A stretch of DNA of 26,926 nucleotides from an uncultured Methanobrevibacter sp. (GCA_900317865.1 ONIK01000021.1:1-26926); one strand, 5' to 3'; counted from the first letter of the stretch, positions 15,573 through 23,923 are shown. Notes: generated by a model not told the origin, from the letters alone. Program-made: numbers and translations.

Positions 15573-17471
15573 ATGATTTTAAGCATTATTATACCGACAT
15601 ACAATGAAGAGGAATATTTGCCTATCCTTTTAGAAAGTATAAAAAAGCAGAACTTCAAAGATTACGAAATAATTATTGCCGATGCAAATTCAACAGATAA
15701 AACTCGGGAAATAGCAGAAGAATATGGATGTATTATTACTGAAGGAGGTATGCCTGGTGTTGGTCGGAATAATGGTGCTAAAATAGCTAAAGGCAAATAT
15801 TTACTATTTTTAGATTCTGATTTGGAACTTACTGACGATTATCTTAGGGATTCAATATATGAATTTGAAATGGAAAGACTTGGAATTGCAATCACACAAA
15901 TGAAACCATTATCCAAAAAATCAGAAGATCAGCTAACCCATTATCTTGCCAATCAATTTATGATAGGTATTGAAAAAATCAAACCACACGGAGCAGGATG
16001 CTATGGAATCCTTGTTAAAAAAGAGCTTCATGATGAATGTGATGGATTTAATGAAGAGTTAACATTCGGTGAAGATAGTGAATACATCAGCCGTTTGGGT
16101 AAGGTTGAACGATTTAAAGTACTTAGAAGACCAAGAATAGGTGTATCAACCAGAAGACTTGAAGAAGAAGGATTCCAAACATTAATACGGCAATATGGAA
16201 AAAGTACATTTAATGATTTAATGGGAAAAAAAACTAATGCTGAAGACCTCAATTATGGTTTTGAACATGGTACTGACCATATGAGTAAAGAAAAATTAGA
16301 TGAATTTTCTATAGAATCCGAAAGAATAACTAAAATGTTTGAAAATTATGATAAATCTGTCGAAAAGGTAAATACAGCCAAATCTTATTTTAAAAGAACA
16401 AAAACTATTAAAAACAGAGCTAAAAAAATTGTATTTTATTGTGTTTGCGGTGAAGGAATGGGTCATGCAATAAGATCAGGAGTAATAATCGACAGAATAA
16501 AGGAAAAATATGATGTTTACATATTTTCACATGACCGCGCATATAAATACCTGAATGAAAAATTTGACCATGTATATGAAATTGGAGGATTCAATACCGT
16601 TTACATTAACAACAAAGTAAACAACACAAAAACATTAATTAATGCAATAAAAAGAAATCCGACAAATATTAAAGTAGGCTATCAGGAATTATATAAAAAA
16701 GCAAGGAAATTATCCCCAAATGTGATTATCACAGATTTTGAAATGTATGCAACTATAGTATCCAAGCTTCTTCAAATTCCATTAATAACACTGGACAATA
16801 TTCACATGATTACCCAGGCACAAATCGATTATCCAAAAAACAAACATACCGAAATGCTTAAAGCAAAAGGAGTAATTAAAGGATATGTTATAAGACCAAA
16901 ATTTCATATTCTAACAAGTTTCTTCTTCCCGAAAGTAAGATCCGGAAAAAATGCAGTGATATATCCTCCGGTAATTCGTGAAGAAATATACAAATTAAAA
17001 CCTACAACCGAAGACCACATTATAGTTTATCAGACCAGTAAAGAAAGTGTTAAGCTTGTTGAACGTTTGAAAAATATGGATGAAAATTTTATTGTTTACG
17101 GATTTAATAAAGATAAAGTCGATGAGAATATAACATACAAGCGATTTAATGAAAATGAATTTTATGAAGATTTTGCCAACGCAAAAGCTGTTGTTTGTAA
17201 TGGCGGATTTACATTCATATCAGAAGCCATAACTCTCAAAAAGCCAATATACAGTGTGCCGGCAAGTGGAAACTTTGAACAAACATTAAACGGATTTTAT
17301 GTTAAAAAACTGGGTTATGGAGAATATCATGAAAACATGAGTGTTAAAAAACTCCAATTATTCTTAAAAAGACTTAATAAATATCAAAATAAGTTAAATA
17401 AAGTTAAAAGATATAATAACGATGCCATCATACGTGAATTGGAATATCGTATTGAAAAGTATTCCCGTTAA
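15573..17471 (+). CDS. Two-domain glycosyltransferase: GT2 (GT-A fold) fused to a GT-B domain of the MJ1255/GT28 type
   Basis: 632 residues. Residues 1-about 230 are a family 2 transferase: LSIIIPTYNEEEYLPILLES at the start, IIADANSTDKT near 35 and the DxD motif in LFLDSDLEL near 75. Residues about 288-632 are a GT-B domain: KKIVFYCVCGEGMGHAIRSG (GxGxGHxxR loop, about 288), FSHDRAYKYL, VIITDFEMYA near 388, and the donor-site stretch VVCNGGFTFISEAITLKKP near 543. A fusion implies two linked sugar transfers, probably on a glycolipid or envelope polymer at the inner face of the membrane. There is no ribosome binding site before ATG 15573, and a TTAAATATT stretch about 24 bases upstream suggests a leaderless transcript. 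It faces the TFB gene across 22 bases. Confidence 0.88.
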   Translation: MILSIIIPTYNEEEYLPILLESIKKQNFKDYEIIIADANSTDKTREIAEEYGCIITEGGMPGVGRNNGAKIAKGKYLLFLDSDLELTDDYLRDSIYEFEMERLGIAITQMKPLSKKSEDQLTHYLANQFMIGIEKIKPHGAGCYGILVKKELHDECDGFNEELTFGEDSEYISRLGKVERFKVLRRPRIGVSTRRLEEEGFQTLIRQYGKSTFNDLMGKKTNAEDLNYGFEHGTDHMSKEKLDEFSIESERITKMFENYDKSVEKVNTAKSYFKRTKTIKNRAKKIVFYCVCGEGMGHAIRSGVIIDRIKEKYDVYIFSHDRAYKYLNEKFDHVYEIGGFNTVYINNKVNNTKTLINAIKRNPTNIKVGYQELYKKARKLSPNVIITDFEMYATIVSKLLQIPLITLDNIHMITQAQIDYPKNKHTEMLKAKGVIKGYVIRPKFHILTSFFFPKVRSGKNAVIYPPVIREEIYKLKPTTEDHIIVYQTSKESVKLVERLKNMDENFIVYGFNKDKVDENITYKRFNENEFYEDFANAKAVVCNGGFTFISEAITLKKPIYSVPASGNFEQTLNGFYVKKLGYGEYHENMSVKKLQLFLKRLNKYQNKLNKVKRYNNDAIIRELEYRIEKYSR

Positions 17472-17493
17472 AAAAAATAAGTATTAGGTGAAC

Positions 17494-18477
17494 TTATAAA
17501 GTTACACCCATATCTAACTGTTCAGTTAATTCTTTGTATCTATTTCTGATAGTTACTTCAGTAACACCAGCAATTTCTGCTACATCCCTTTGGGTTTTTC
17601 TCTCACCAAGTAAAACTGATGCGATGTATAATGCAGCAGCTGCTACACCAGTTGGTCCTCTACCTGAAGTCAATCCTTTATCCATAGCTTTTTCAATGAT
17701 TTCAATAGCTTTAGATTGAGCTTCACCAGATAAACCTAATTCACTAGCGAATCTAGGAACATAATCCACTGGAGATGTTGGTGGCAATTTAATATTTAAT
17801 TCTCTTGTAAGGAATCTGTAAGTCCTACCAACTTCTTTTTTAGTTACTCTTGAAACTTCCGCAATCTCATCCAGTGTACGTGGAACATTACATTGTCTAC
17901 ATGCAGCATATAATGAAGCTGCCACTACACCTTCAATACTTCTTCCACGGATGAGTTTATTATCTACAGCACTTCTATAGATTACTGATGCTGCTTCCCT
18001 CACACTTCTTGGAAGTCCGAGTCTTGATGAATCACGGTCCAATTCTGATAATGCAAATGCCAAGTTACGTTCAGTTGCACCAGAAATTCTAATTTTTCTT
18101 TGCCATTTTCTTAATCTATACCATTGAGCACGATTTCTTGCAGGAATATCACGACCATATATATCTTTATTCCTCCAGTCAATCATTGTACTTAAACCTT
18201 TATCGTGAATAGTGTATGTTATTGGAGCACCGACTCTTGTACGTTTATCTCTTTGTTCGTGGTCAAATGCCCTCCATTCAGGACCCATATCTACTAAATT
18301 CTCATCGATTACTAATCCACAATGAGAACAGACAACTTCTGCTCTTTCATAATCTCCGATTAATTCTGTAGAACCACATTCCGGACAGACAGCTGTTTTA
18401 GTCTCTTCATTACCATTTCTTGCTGCCCTATCAGATCTTTTTCTACGTCTAGGGGGTTGATTTACTTCTTCTGACGT
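17494..18477 (-). CDS. tfb: Transcription initiation factor B (TFB), start codon apparently ACG
   Basis: The frame encodes a complete TFB: a zinc ribbon CPEC...CSHC (about residues 31-53), the B-finger and linker region GPEWRAFDHEQRDKRTRVG, and two cyclin repeats from about 135 to the end (327), the second ending with the helix-turn-helix AGVTEVTIRNRYKELTEQL. TFB binds the TBP-promoter complex and recruits RNA polymerase. The first ATG (18288) would omit the whole zinc ribbon, which is needed for polymerase binding. Upstream, the frame is open to a TAA at 18496-18498 with no ATG, GTG or TTG. ACG at 18475-18477 lies 8 bases after a perfect AGGAGG (18486-18491), and would give a natural start (M)SEEVNQPPRRRKRSD. 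The 5' end overlaps gar1 by 16 bases. An ATG to ACG change or a sequence error is the alternative to a true ACG start. Confidence 0.9.
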   Translation of the reverse strand, partial: TSEEVNQPPRRRKRSDRAARNGNEETKTAVCPECGSTELIGDYERAEVVCSHCGLVIDENLVDMGPEWRAFDHEQRDKRTRVGAPITYTIHDKGLSTMIDWRNKDIYGRDIPARNRAQWYRLRKWQRKIRISGATERNLAFALSELDRDSSRLGLPRSVREAASVIYRSAVDNKLIRGRSIEGVVAASLYAACRQCNVPRTLDEIAEVSRVTKKEVGRTYRFLTRELNIKLPPTSPVDYVPRFASELGLSGEAQSKAIEIIEKAMDKGLTSGRGPTGVAAAALYIASVLLGERKTQRDVAEIAGVTEVTIRNRYKELTEQLDMGVTL

Positions 18478-18749
18478 GGTTTCATCCTCCTTTTTTTATG
18501 TTTTTTAGATTTTGGTTTTGATACAAACAGTTCTTCACCATAATTTTCTTTAATTTCATCTCGATTAGCGGATTTAAATAAGCGAATTGAGATGTATGGT
18601 TGTTTAGTAGGTCCAAAAACATAGCTTACCTTCCCTATTTTGTTTTTATTACTATCATAAACAATTCCACCACTGGTTGGTGTCTGGGAAGACCTTGCTA
18701 TCAATTTACCTGAATTTGCAATATGCAAACTATTTCCTAAAAATTTCAT
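18462..18749 (-). CDS. gar1: H/ACA ribonucleoprotein subunit Gar1
   Basis: 95 residues. Gar1 is a core protein of H/ACA guide RNPs that turn uridine into pseudouridine in rRNA; it binds Cbf5. The sequence shows the beta-barrel core: LHIANSGKLIARSSQTPTSG, IGKVSYVFGPTKQPYISIRL (the conserved G-x-V-x-x-x-F-G-P segment), and a lysine-rich tail KSKKHKKRR. The tail DNA also contains the AGGAGG ribosome binding site for TFB, so gar1 and tfb are translated from one message, the usual pairing in Methanobacteriales and other euryarchaea. The ATG at 18749 is preceded by an AT-rich stretch with TATA-like sequence and no clear ribosome binding site. Confidence 0.92.
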   Translation of the reverse strand: MKFLGNSLHIANSGKLIARSSQTPTSGGIVYDSNKNKIGKVSYVFGPTKQPYISIRLFKSANRDEIKENYGEELFVSKPKSKKHKKRRMKPRQKK

Positions 18750-18864
18750 ATAATCAAACTAAAAATTAAATCTGTATCGTTTATATGTTTAGAGTACTCA
18801 CATATATAAAGATATCGATATATTTATATATAGAAATAATAAGTTATTTAAATAATTTTATATT

Positions 18865-19602
18865 TTATTTTAGGCCCACAACCTGGGATAAGGACATTCC
18901 GGAATTTAACATGTCAGTGATTTTTTTCTCCTTAAGCTTTATCTCAAAGGTTTTATTCATAACTTGTGTGAAAAGCTCCTCAGGAATAATCACGACCCCA
19001 GTTTCATCACCATATAAAAAGTCACCTGCAGATATTTCCATAGATTCTAAAGTCAAATCCACATTAATTTCGCCAAAACCGAAAGGTTTACCCGCATTAG
19101 GACGGAATCCACAAGCAAAAATAGGATAATCTAGATATAAAAGTGCATCCAAATCACGCACACAACCATAAACCAATGTTGCCTTAACACCACTATTTTT
19201 AGCACAGGTAGAAGCTAATTCGCCCCATATTGCAGCATTCATATCACCAGTGTCCACAAGTAAAACATCACCATCATCAGCTTCATCAATAGCTAAAGTA
19301 ATGGTTCCCCAGTCATCACTACTTGTTTTAACTGTAGTAATTTTTCCCCAAGCCTTTAAGTTATTAATTGATTTTAAATTATAAAGCACCCCTGATCTAT
19401 TAGCTATTTCATTGAATGCATCTGAAATTTGACAGGAAGAAACCTGAGATAAAAATGAATTTAAATTAATGAATTCATCATAATTTTTACCGTTGAAAGT
19501 TAAATCCTCAATTGTAATATTTTCTAGAGATATATCTTTAAATTCCTTTATTTTAGTTAAATCCTTTTTATTATGCAATAAATCTTGAGGTTTTATTGAC
19601 AT
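18865..19602 (-). CDS. RraA-like (demethylmenaquinone-methyltransferase-related) family protein
   Basis: 245 residues from ATG 19602 (start MSIKPQDLLHN), chosen because GGTGAT lies 3 bases upstream; the ATG at 19623 has no such site. Residues about 1-55 are a family-specific N-terminal segment. About 60-220 match the RraA fold: CQISDAFNEIANRSGVLYN, GDVLLVDTGDMNAAIWGELA (the G-GE/DL signature), VYGCVRDLDALLYLDYPIFA (R-D metal-site motif) and GDFLYGDETGVVIIPEEL. RraA relatives include RNase E inhibitors and 4-hydroxy-4-methyl-2-oxoglutarate or oxaloacetate lyases, and the old menG name is misleading. Methanogens have no RNase E, so an aldolase- or lyase-like activity is a more likely guess. The gene has its own promoter with an 8-bp inverted repeat just upstream. 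Confidence 0.82.
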   Translation of the reverse strand: MSIKPQDLLHNKKDLTKIKEFKDISLENITIEDLTFNGKNYDEFINLNSFLSQVSSCQISDAFNEIANRSGVLYNLKSINNLKAWGKITTVKTSSDDWGTITLAIDEADDGDVLLVDTGDMNAAIWGELASTCAKNSGVKATLVYGCVRDLDALLYLDYPIFACGFRPNAGKPFGFGEINVDLTLESMEISAGDFLYGDETGVVIIPEELFTQVMNKTFEIKLKEKKITDMLNSGMSLSQVVGLK

Positions 19603-20035
19603 TAAATCACCATATATTTTCAATAATTATTATATGTAAAAAATATAATAAAAAAATTTCTATAAACAATATTTTATATATTAGTTTAACCAAAATACTA
19701 ATTGTAGTATTTGAACTAATACTTATTTATTATATGCTAAAAAGTGCATTTATTCATTATTATTAATTTATTTATTAACATTTTGATTAACAAAAAAAAG
19801 GAGAAAATTTAATTATTAAATGATTTAAAATAAAAACTGGGAAATTAACAAAATTAAAGAACAATAAATCAAATTAGACCCAATAATTAAATTTTCATTA
19901 GTACTTTTACTCTTTTTAGTGTATGATAGATTAAATTAAAACATGTTTATCGTATAATTTATTAATTGCCTAAAAATAATTATAATTTTTAGAAAAATAT
20001 AAATTAACCCGATTAATAAGCTAGGAGGCTTAAAT
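19603..20035. other. 433-nt divergent intergenic region between the RraA-like gene and dnaG
   Basis: It holds the leftward promoter of the RraA-like gene (TATA at 19671-19680 on the minus strand), the inverted repeat at 19693-19712, and the dnaG promoter and leader (A/T-rich AAATATAAATTAA near 19995 and AGGAGG at 20023-20028). Between about 19720 and 19980 the sequence is almost pure A+T with an isolated AAGGAG near 19798 that leads to no ORF. I see no gene or structured RNA there. Confidence 0.55.
19671..19712 (-). promoter_or_regulatory. Promoter with adjoining inverted repeat for the RraA-like gene
   Basis: On the minus strand a TATATAAAAT box (19671-19680) lies about 70 bases before the ATG. 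Just upstream of it are perfect 8-base arms, AAATACTA (19693-19700) and TAGTATTT (19705-19712), with a 4-base spacer. The position next to the TATA/BRE region fits a site for a dimeric regulator. Which protein binds is unknown. Confidence 0.45.
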
Positions 20036-21250
20036 ATGGGAAAAGGCGAAGAATTAACTACAACAAAATATTTAATCCATGCACAAATTACTGCAAATGG
20101 AATTGTAGAGAAACCTGATGTTGTCGGTGCAGTATTCGGACAAACTGAAGGTTTATTAAGTAACGATTTAGATTTAAGAGAACTACAAAGAACTGGTAGA
20201 ATAGGTAGGATCCAAGTTAATATTCATTCTAACAGCGGAAGAGCAAAAGGAGAAATTGTAATTCCTTCAAGTTTAGACAGAGTTGAAACCGCCATTCTTG
20301 CAGCATCATTAGAAACTATTAATCGTGTTGGACCATGCGAAGCAGAAATCCAAACATTAAAAGTTGAAGACGTACGTGCCGTTAAAAGAGAACAAGTAGT
20401 AAACCGTGCAAAAGAAATTTATAAAAACATGGTTGAAAGTGTCGGTCCGGCAAGCATGAAAATGATTGAAGAAGTGAGAGAAGCTATGCGTGTTCATGAA
20501 ATTTCAGAATACGGGGATGACAGATTACCTGCAGGCCCAAGCATACACACTTCAGATGCAATCATTGTTGTTGAAGGACGTAGCGATGTTTTAAATTTAC
20601 TTAAATACGGCATTAAAAATACTGTAGCTGTTGAAGGAGTAAGCGTTCCACAATCTATCGGTGAATTAAGTAAAAAAAGAACCACTACTGCATTTGTAGA
20701 TGGTGACCGTGGTGGAGAATTAATCTTAAAAGAACTTTTACAAATCGGTGATGTTGACTACATTACCCGTGCTCCTCAAGGAAAAGAAGTAGAAGACTTA
20801 GAAAAAGATGAAGTGCTAGTTGCACTTAGAGATAAAGTTCCTACAGCACAATTCTTAGCAAACCACAATATTCTTTCAGAATCCAAAAATAATTCAAACA
20901 ATAACAGACGTGACAAAAATCAGAACAGAAAACAACAAAAATTCAATAAAGAACCAGAAGTTGAAGATGATGAAGTCATTCTAATGAAAGATATGCTAAA
21001 AGAATTTGAAGGCACCGGATGTGGAGCAATCCTGGATGAAGCATTGAATATGACTAAAGAAGTTTCTATTGAAAATATTTATGAAGAAATGAAAAATATT
21101 GAAGGAACTGCAGATACAGTAATATTTGATGGAATCATAAGTCAAAGATTAGTTGATGTTGCTTCTCAAAAAGGAATTAAAAAATTAGTTGCTTTCAAAG
21201 CAAACATCGTTAAAAAACCACATAACCTAAAAATTATTACTATTGAATAA
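20036..21250 (+). CDS. dnaG: Archaeal DnaG-type primase
   Basis: 404 residues, with AGGAGG before ATG. The N-terminal domain (about 1-160) is archaeal-specific (TTTKYLIHAQITANGIVEKPD). About 170-270 is the Toprim domain: AIIVVEGRSDVLNLL (catalytic Glu), AVEGVSVP and TAFVDGDRGG (DxD), which binds divalent metal. A low-complexity N/K/R-rich linker lies at about 283-307, followed by a C-terminal region (about 315-404, MLKEFEGTGCGAILDEALN...). In archaea this protein is a core part of the RNA exosome, aiding poly(A)-rich substrate binding, and can prime DNA weakly. It is a single gene with its own promoter and terminator. Confidence 0.95.
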   Translation: MGKGEELTTTKYLIHAQITANGIVEKPDVVGAVFGQTEGLLSNDLDLRELQRTGRIGRIQVNIHSNSGRAKGEIVIPSSLDRVETAILAASLETINRVGPCEAEIQTLKVEDVRAVKREQVVNRAKEIYKNMVESVGPASMKMIEEVREAMRVHEISEYGDDRLPAGPSIHTSDAIIVVEGRSDVLNLLKYGIKNTVAVEGVSVPQSIGELSKKRTTTAFVDGDRGGELILKELLQIGDVDYITRAPQGKEVEDLEKDEVLVALRDKVPTAQFLANHNILSESKNNSNNNRRDKNQNRKQQKFNKEPEVEDDEVILMKDMLKEFEGTGCGAILDEALNMTKEVSIENIYEEMKNIEGTADTVIFDGIISQRLVDVASQKGIKKLVAFKANIVKKPHNLKIITIE

Positions 21251-21251
21251 T

Positions 21252-21282
21252 GGGGATTAATTATCCTCAATTTACTATTTTT
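21252..21282 (+). terminator. Hairpin and T-tract terminator after dnaG
   Basis: GGGGAT (21252-21257) pairs with ATCCTC (21263-21268), including one G-T pair, across a 5-base loop. A T-rich tract (TTTACTATTTTTT) follows. Confidence 0.6.
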
Positions 21283-21372
21283 TAAACAAAAATCACCCAT
21301 AATTTTATTAAATTTAATATGTTCCTTTTATATAAAAACTATACACTATTTCCTATAAAAAGTTACCATACG

Positions 21373-21380
21373 TTTAAATA
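21373..21380 (+). promoter_or_regulatory. TATA box for a leaderless transcript of the GltB-domain gene
   Basis: TTTAAATA is centred about 29 bases before ATG 21405. No ribosome binding site lies between them, so the message probably starts at the ATG. Confidence 0.5.
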
Positions 21381-21404
21381 GCACTAATCCCAAATAAACA
21401 CAAC

Positions 21405-22775
21405 ATGATTTACAAATGTTTAATCTGCGGACACATTCACAATGAAGAATCCACAGGCATTTTACTGAAAGATTTGGATAAATGTCCCGTATGTAAACAA
21501 GATATTTCAAATTTTGTTGAAATTGAAAAAACAGAAAGCTTTGATTCACCAGAATTAGCATACAATAAGGAATTTGCCAAATCCGATAAAGATGAAAGGG
21601 CAATGGATCTAATTCATGAAATGGCAATAAGTGGCCAAAGTATTGTTTCTGCAATGGGAACAGACATAAAAATGCCTAATTGGGACGACATTTTAATTTT
21701 AGGTTGTCAATTAAATCCACAACCTTTGGAAAAAGATATTGATGTCAATACACAAACCATAATAGGTAAAAATGCTTCAAAACCATTGATAATTGAAACT
21801 CCCGTTTATATAACACACATGTCATTTGGAGCGCTTTCAAAAGAAGTGAAAATCGCTCTTGCAAAAGGAAGTGCTGGAGTTAAAACTGCCCAATGTAGCG
21901 GTGAAGGTGGAATTCTGGTCGAAGAAAAAGAAAATGCATACAAATATATTTTTGAATATGTTCCAAATAAATACAGCGTTAATGATGAAAATCTTAAAAA
22001 CAGTGATGCAATTGAAATTAAAATTGGTCAGGCAACAAAGCCCGGTCTTGGAGGTCAGCTCGAAGGAGTTAAAGTAACTTCAGAGATTGCAAAAGTCAGA
22101 AATAAACCTGAAGGTAGGGATATTCATTCACCTGCAACAATTCCTGAAGTAAACTCAAAAGAAGACTTGAAAAATTTAGTATCAATGCTTCGTGAAAAAT
22201 CTGAAGGCAGACCAATCGGTTTAAAACTTGCAGCAGGCCATATTGAAGAAGACCTTGAATATGCAATATATTCCTGTGCTGATTTTGTAACTATTGACGG
22301 AAGAGGTGGATCAACAGGTGCAAGCCCTAAAATAATCAAGGATTCAACATCCGTTCCAACAATATATGCCCTAGCAAGAGCTAGAAAATATTTGGATGAA
22401 AAAAATTCTGATATAAGCCTAATCATTACTGGAGGATTAAGATTATCATCAGATTTTGCAAAAGCATTAGCTATGGGGGCTGATGCAATAGCAATTGGTA
22501 CAGGAGCATTAATAGCTGCCGCATGCCAGCAATACAAAATCTGCCATACTGGCCAATGCCCTGTAGGTGTTGCAACACAGGATAATGAATTGCGGAAAAG
22601 ATTGAAAACAGACCTGTCTGCTAAAAGAGTTGAAAATTATCTTAAGGTATCAACAGAAGAGTTAAAAACATTTGCAAGAATTGCCGGACACAATAATGTT
22701 CATGACCTGAATCTAAATGACATAAGAACAATTAATTCAGAAATATCCGACTATACTGACATTGAACATGTTTGA
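21405..22775 (+). CDS. Glutamate-synthase FMN-domain protein with N-terminal rubredoxin
   Basis: 456 residues. Residues 1-45 are a rubredoxin-like iron domain (CLICG ... CPVCK). The rest is the FMN-binding barrel of glutamate synthase (GltB central domain): HMSFGALSKEVKIALAKGS near 143, GQATKPGLGGQLEG near 209, IHSPATIPEVNSKEDL near 238, TIDGRGGSTGASP near 296, and a [3Fe-4S] cluster motif CQQYKICHTGQCPVGVATQ near 380. In archaea, glutamate synthase is split into separate polypeptides: this one reduces 2-oxoglutarate plus ammonia to glutamate, while the amidotransferase and electron-input parts are encoded elsewhere. The rubredoxin domain would pass electrons to the 3Fe-4S cluster or FMN. None of the partner genes is in the window. 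Confidence 0.92.
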   Translation: MIYKCLICGHIHNEESTGILLKDLDKCPVCKQDISNFVEIEKTESFDSPELAYNKEFAKSDKDERAMDLIHEMAISGQSIVSAMGTDIKMPNWDDILILGCQLNPQPLEKDIDVNTQTIIGKNASKPLIIETPVYITHMSFGALSKEVKIALAKGSAGVKTAQCSGEGGILVEEKENAYKYIFEYVPNKYSVNDENLKNSDAIEIKIGQATKPGLGGQLEGVKVTSEIAKVRNKPEGRDIHSPATIPEVNSKEDLKNLVSMLREKSEGRPIGLKLAAGHIEEDLEYAIYSCADFVTIDGRGGSTGASPKIIKDSTSVPTIYALARARKYLDEKNSDISLIITGGLRLSSDFAKALAMGADAIAIGTGALIAAACQQYKICHTGQCPVGVATQDNELRKRLKTDLSAKRVENYLKVSTEELKTFARIAGHNNVHDLNLNDIRTINSEISDYTDIEHV

Positions 22776-22803
22776 AAATAGCCTCCTGAATTAAAATAGA
22801 AAA

Positions 22804-22831
22804 TTGCTATAATTATAAATATTAATAGCAA
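22804..22831 (+). promoter_or_regulatory. Likely BirA-type operator over the bioY promoter
   Basis: Perfect 7-base arms TTGCTAT (22804-22810) and ATAGCAA (22825-22831) are separated by 14 bases, which hold the TATA-like AATTATAAATATTA. The known biotin-repressor operator in bacteria and archaea has inverted arms starting TTG and ending CAA, with a spacer of 14-15. Spacing, ends and the location before bioY all fit, although the inner bases differ from the bacterial consensus. Confidence 0.6.
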
Positions 22832-22869
22832 CAAATATTAATAAGGAAATTAAATTAGGAGGAAATTTA

Positions 22870-23481
22870 ATGAATATAAACATTGAAAATTATTATGTAG
22901 CTAGAAAAGACATTTTTGAAAGATTCCAAGAATCTAGTACAGCAACAAAAGTAGTCTTTTCATTTATAATGGCTTGTATTACTGGTTTAATGGCACAAAT
23001 CATTATTCCTCTCCCATGGACTCCAGTACCAATTACAGCCCAAACATTTGCGGTACTTTGTTCTGGATTATTCCTTGGTAAAAAATATGGATGTTTAAGC
23101 CAAATAATTTATATTGTTTTAGGAATTGCATTCGTCCCATGGTTTGGAGGAATGACTGGTGGATTAGACGTTGTACTTGGATCTACTGGTGGATATCTTG
23201 TTGGATTTATAATTGCATCATACTTTATAGGATATATTACTGAAAATTATGCTAAAGCACGTAATTTTACCCGTATGTTTGCAGTTATTGGTGTAGCTAA
23301 CTTTGCATTAATTTATATTCCAGGTCTTTTAGGATTAGCATTATGGTCCTATTTAACCCAGGGTACTGTTTTAGGAATTGCAGATTTATTATTAATGGGT
23401 CTTGTTCCATTTATATTTGGAGACCTTGTTAAAATTGCTGCTGTTTCTGGATTATCAAAAGTTTGCTTACCAAAAGAATAA
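22870..23481 (+). CDS. bioY: Biotin transporter substrate-binding subunit BioY
   Basis: 203 residues with about six membrane helices. It is the S component (substrate-binding part) of an ECF biotin transporter in the plasma membrane. The family signatures are visible: PLPWTPVPITAQTFAVLCSG near residue 48 and GGMTGGLDVVLGSTGGYLVG near 92. AGGAGG precedes the ATG with good spacing. No ATPase or EcfT subunits lie nearby, so it works alone or with shared ECF units encoded elsewhere. Upstream is a biotin-type operator. A hairpin terminator follows directly. Confidence 0.95.
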   Translation: MNINIENYYVARKDIFERFQESSTATKVVFSFIMACITGLMAQIIIPLPWTPVPITAQTFAVLCSGLFLGKKYGCLSQIIYIVLGIAFVPWFGGMTGGLDVVLGSTGGYLVGFIIASYFIGYITENYAKARNFTRMFAVIGVANFALIYIPGLLGLALWSYLTQGTVLGIADLLLMGLVPFIFGDLVKIAAVSGLSKVCLPKE

Positions 23482-23482
23482 T

Positions 23483-23515
23483 AGGTTAATTTTTAACCTT
23501 TTTACTATTTTTTTA
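23483..23515 (+). terminator. Hairpin and T-tract terminator after bioY
   Basis: AGGTTAA (23483-23489) and TTAACCT (23493-23499) form a perfect 7-bp stem with a 3-base loop, followed by two T runs to about 23515 (TTTTTACTATTTTTTT). The same T tract style follows the dnaG terminator. Confidence 0.65.
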
Positions 23516-23524
23516 AAGATTGCT

Positions 23525-23914
23525 ATGAAAATTAAATTAAGAGGCCATCATTTGTTATGTCTTCAGGGTTTTCAGGGATATGGGTATAGCAAAAACTTTG
23601 TTTTAAATATGACTCATATTAATGAATTAAGAAAAAATAATGACTGTACGATCACATTAACAAATGAACATGATGATATTTGTTCCTCATGTCCAAATTT
23701 AAAGAACAATTTATGTGAAAATGAAAAACAGAATGAAATTATTGTAAAAATGGATGAAGAAGTCCTATCACAATTAAATTCTGATATAGAATATAATTCC
23801 ATAGATTTATTCAATGAAGTTTCATCAAAATTCAATTCATTGAAAAGTGTTGAAAATGTTTGTAATGGCTGTAAATGGGTAAATAAATGCTTATTTTACA
23901 AAAAATTAAAATAA
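23525..23914 (+). CDS. DUF1284 family protein, cysteine-rich
   Basis: 129 residues. Family start MKIKLRGHHLLCLQGFQGYG is clear, so I use ATG 23525 rather than the longer frame that overlaps bioY. Cysteines occur in three clusters: HHLLC (residue 12), CSSCPNLKNNLC (about 54-65) and CNGCKWVNKC (about 113-122), a pattern suggesting an iron-sulfur or zinc site. Function is unknown. No ribosome binding site is visible, and the ATG lies only about 10 bases after the bioY terminator tract, so it may be expressed by read-through from bioY or poorly translated. Confidence 0.8.
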   Translation: MKIKLRGHHLLCLQGFQGYGYSKNFVLNMTHINELRKNNDCTITLTNEHDDICSSCPNLKNNLCENEKQNEIIVKMDEEVLSQLNSDIEYNSIDLFNEVSSKFNSLKSVENVCNGCKWVNKCLFYKKLK

Positions 23915-23923
23915 AACGATACA

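Noticed and set aside
18462..18500. Programmed frameshift from gar1 into TFB at the A-run
   Set aside because: A separate AGGAGG with correct spacing to ACG explains TFB translation more simply; a Gar1-TFB fusion would also be unusual.
18785..19129. 114-codon plus-strand frame overlapping the RraA-like gene and its downstream spacer
   Set aside because: It is antisense to conserved RraA residues and starts inside the gar1 promoter region.
19602..19623. Upstream ATG at 19623 as the start of the RraA-like gene
   Set aside because: It lacks a ribosome binding site, while ATG 19602 has GGTGAT at the spacing used elsewhere here.
23402..23524. Longer DUF1284 frame starting inside bioY
   Set aside because: The extra 41 residues are translated from bioY and its terminator; the family start is at ATG 23525.
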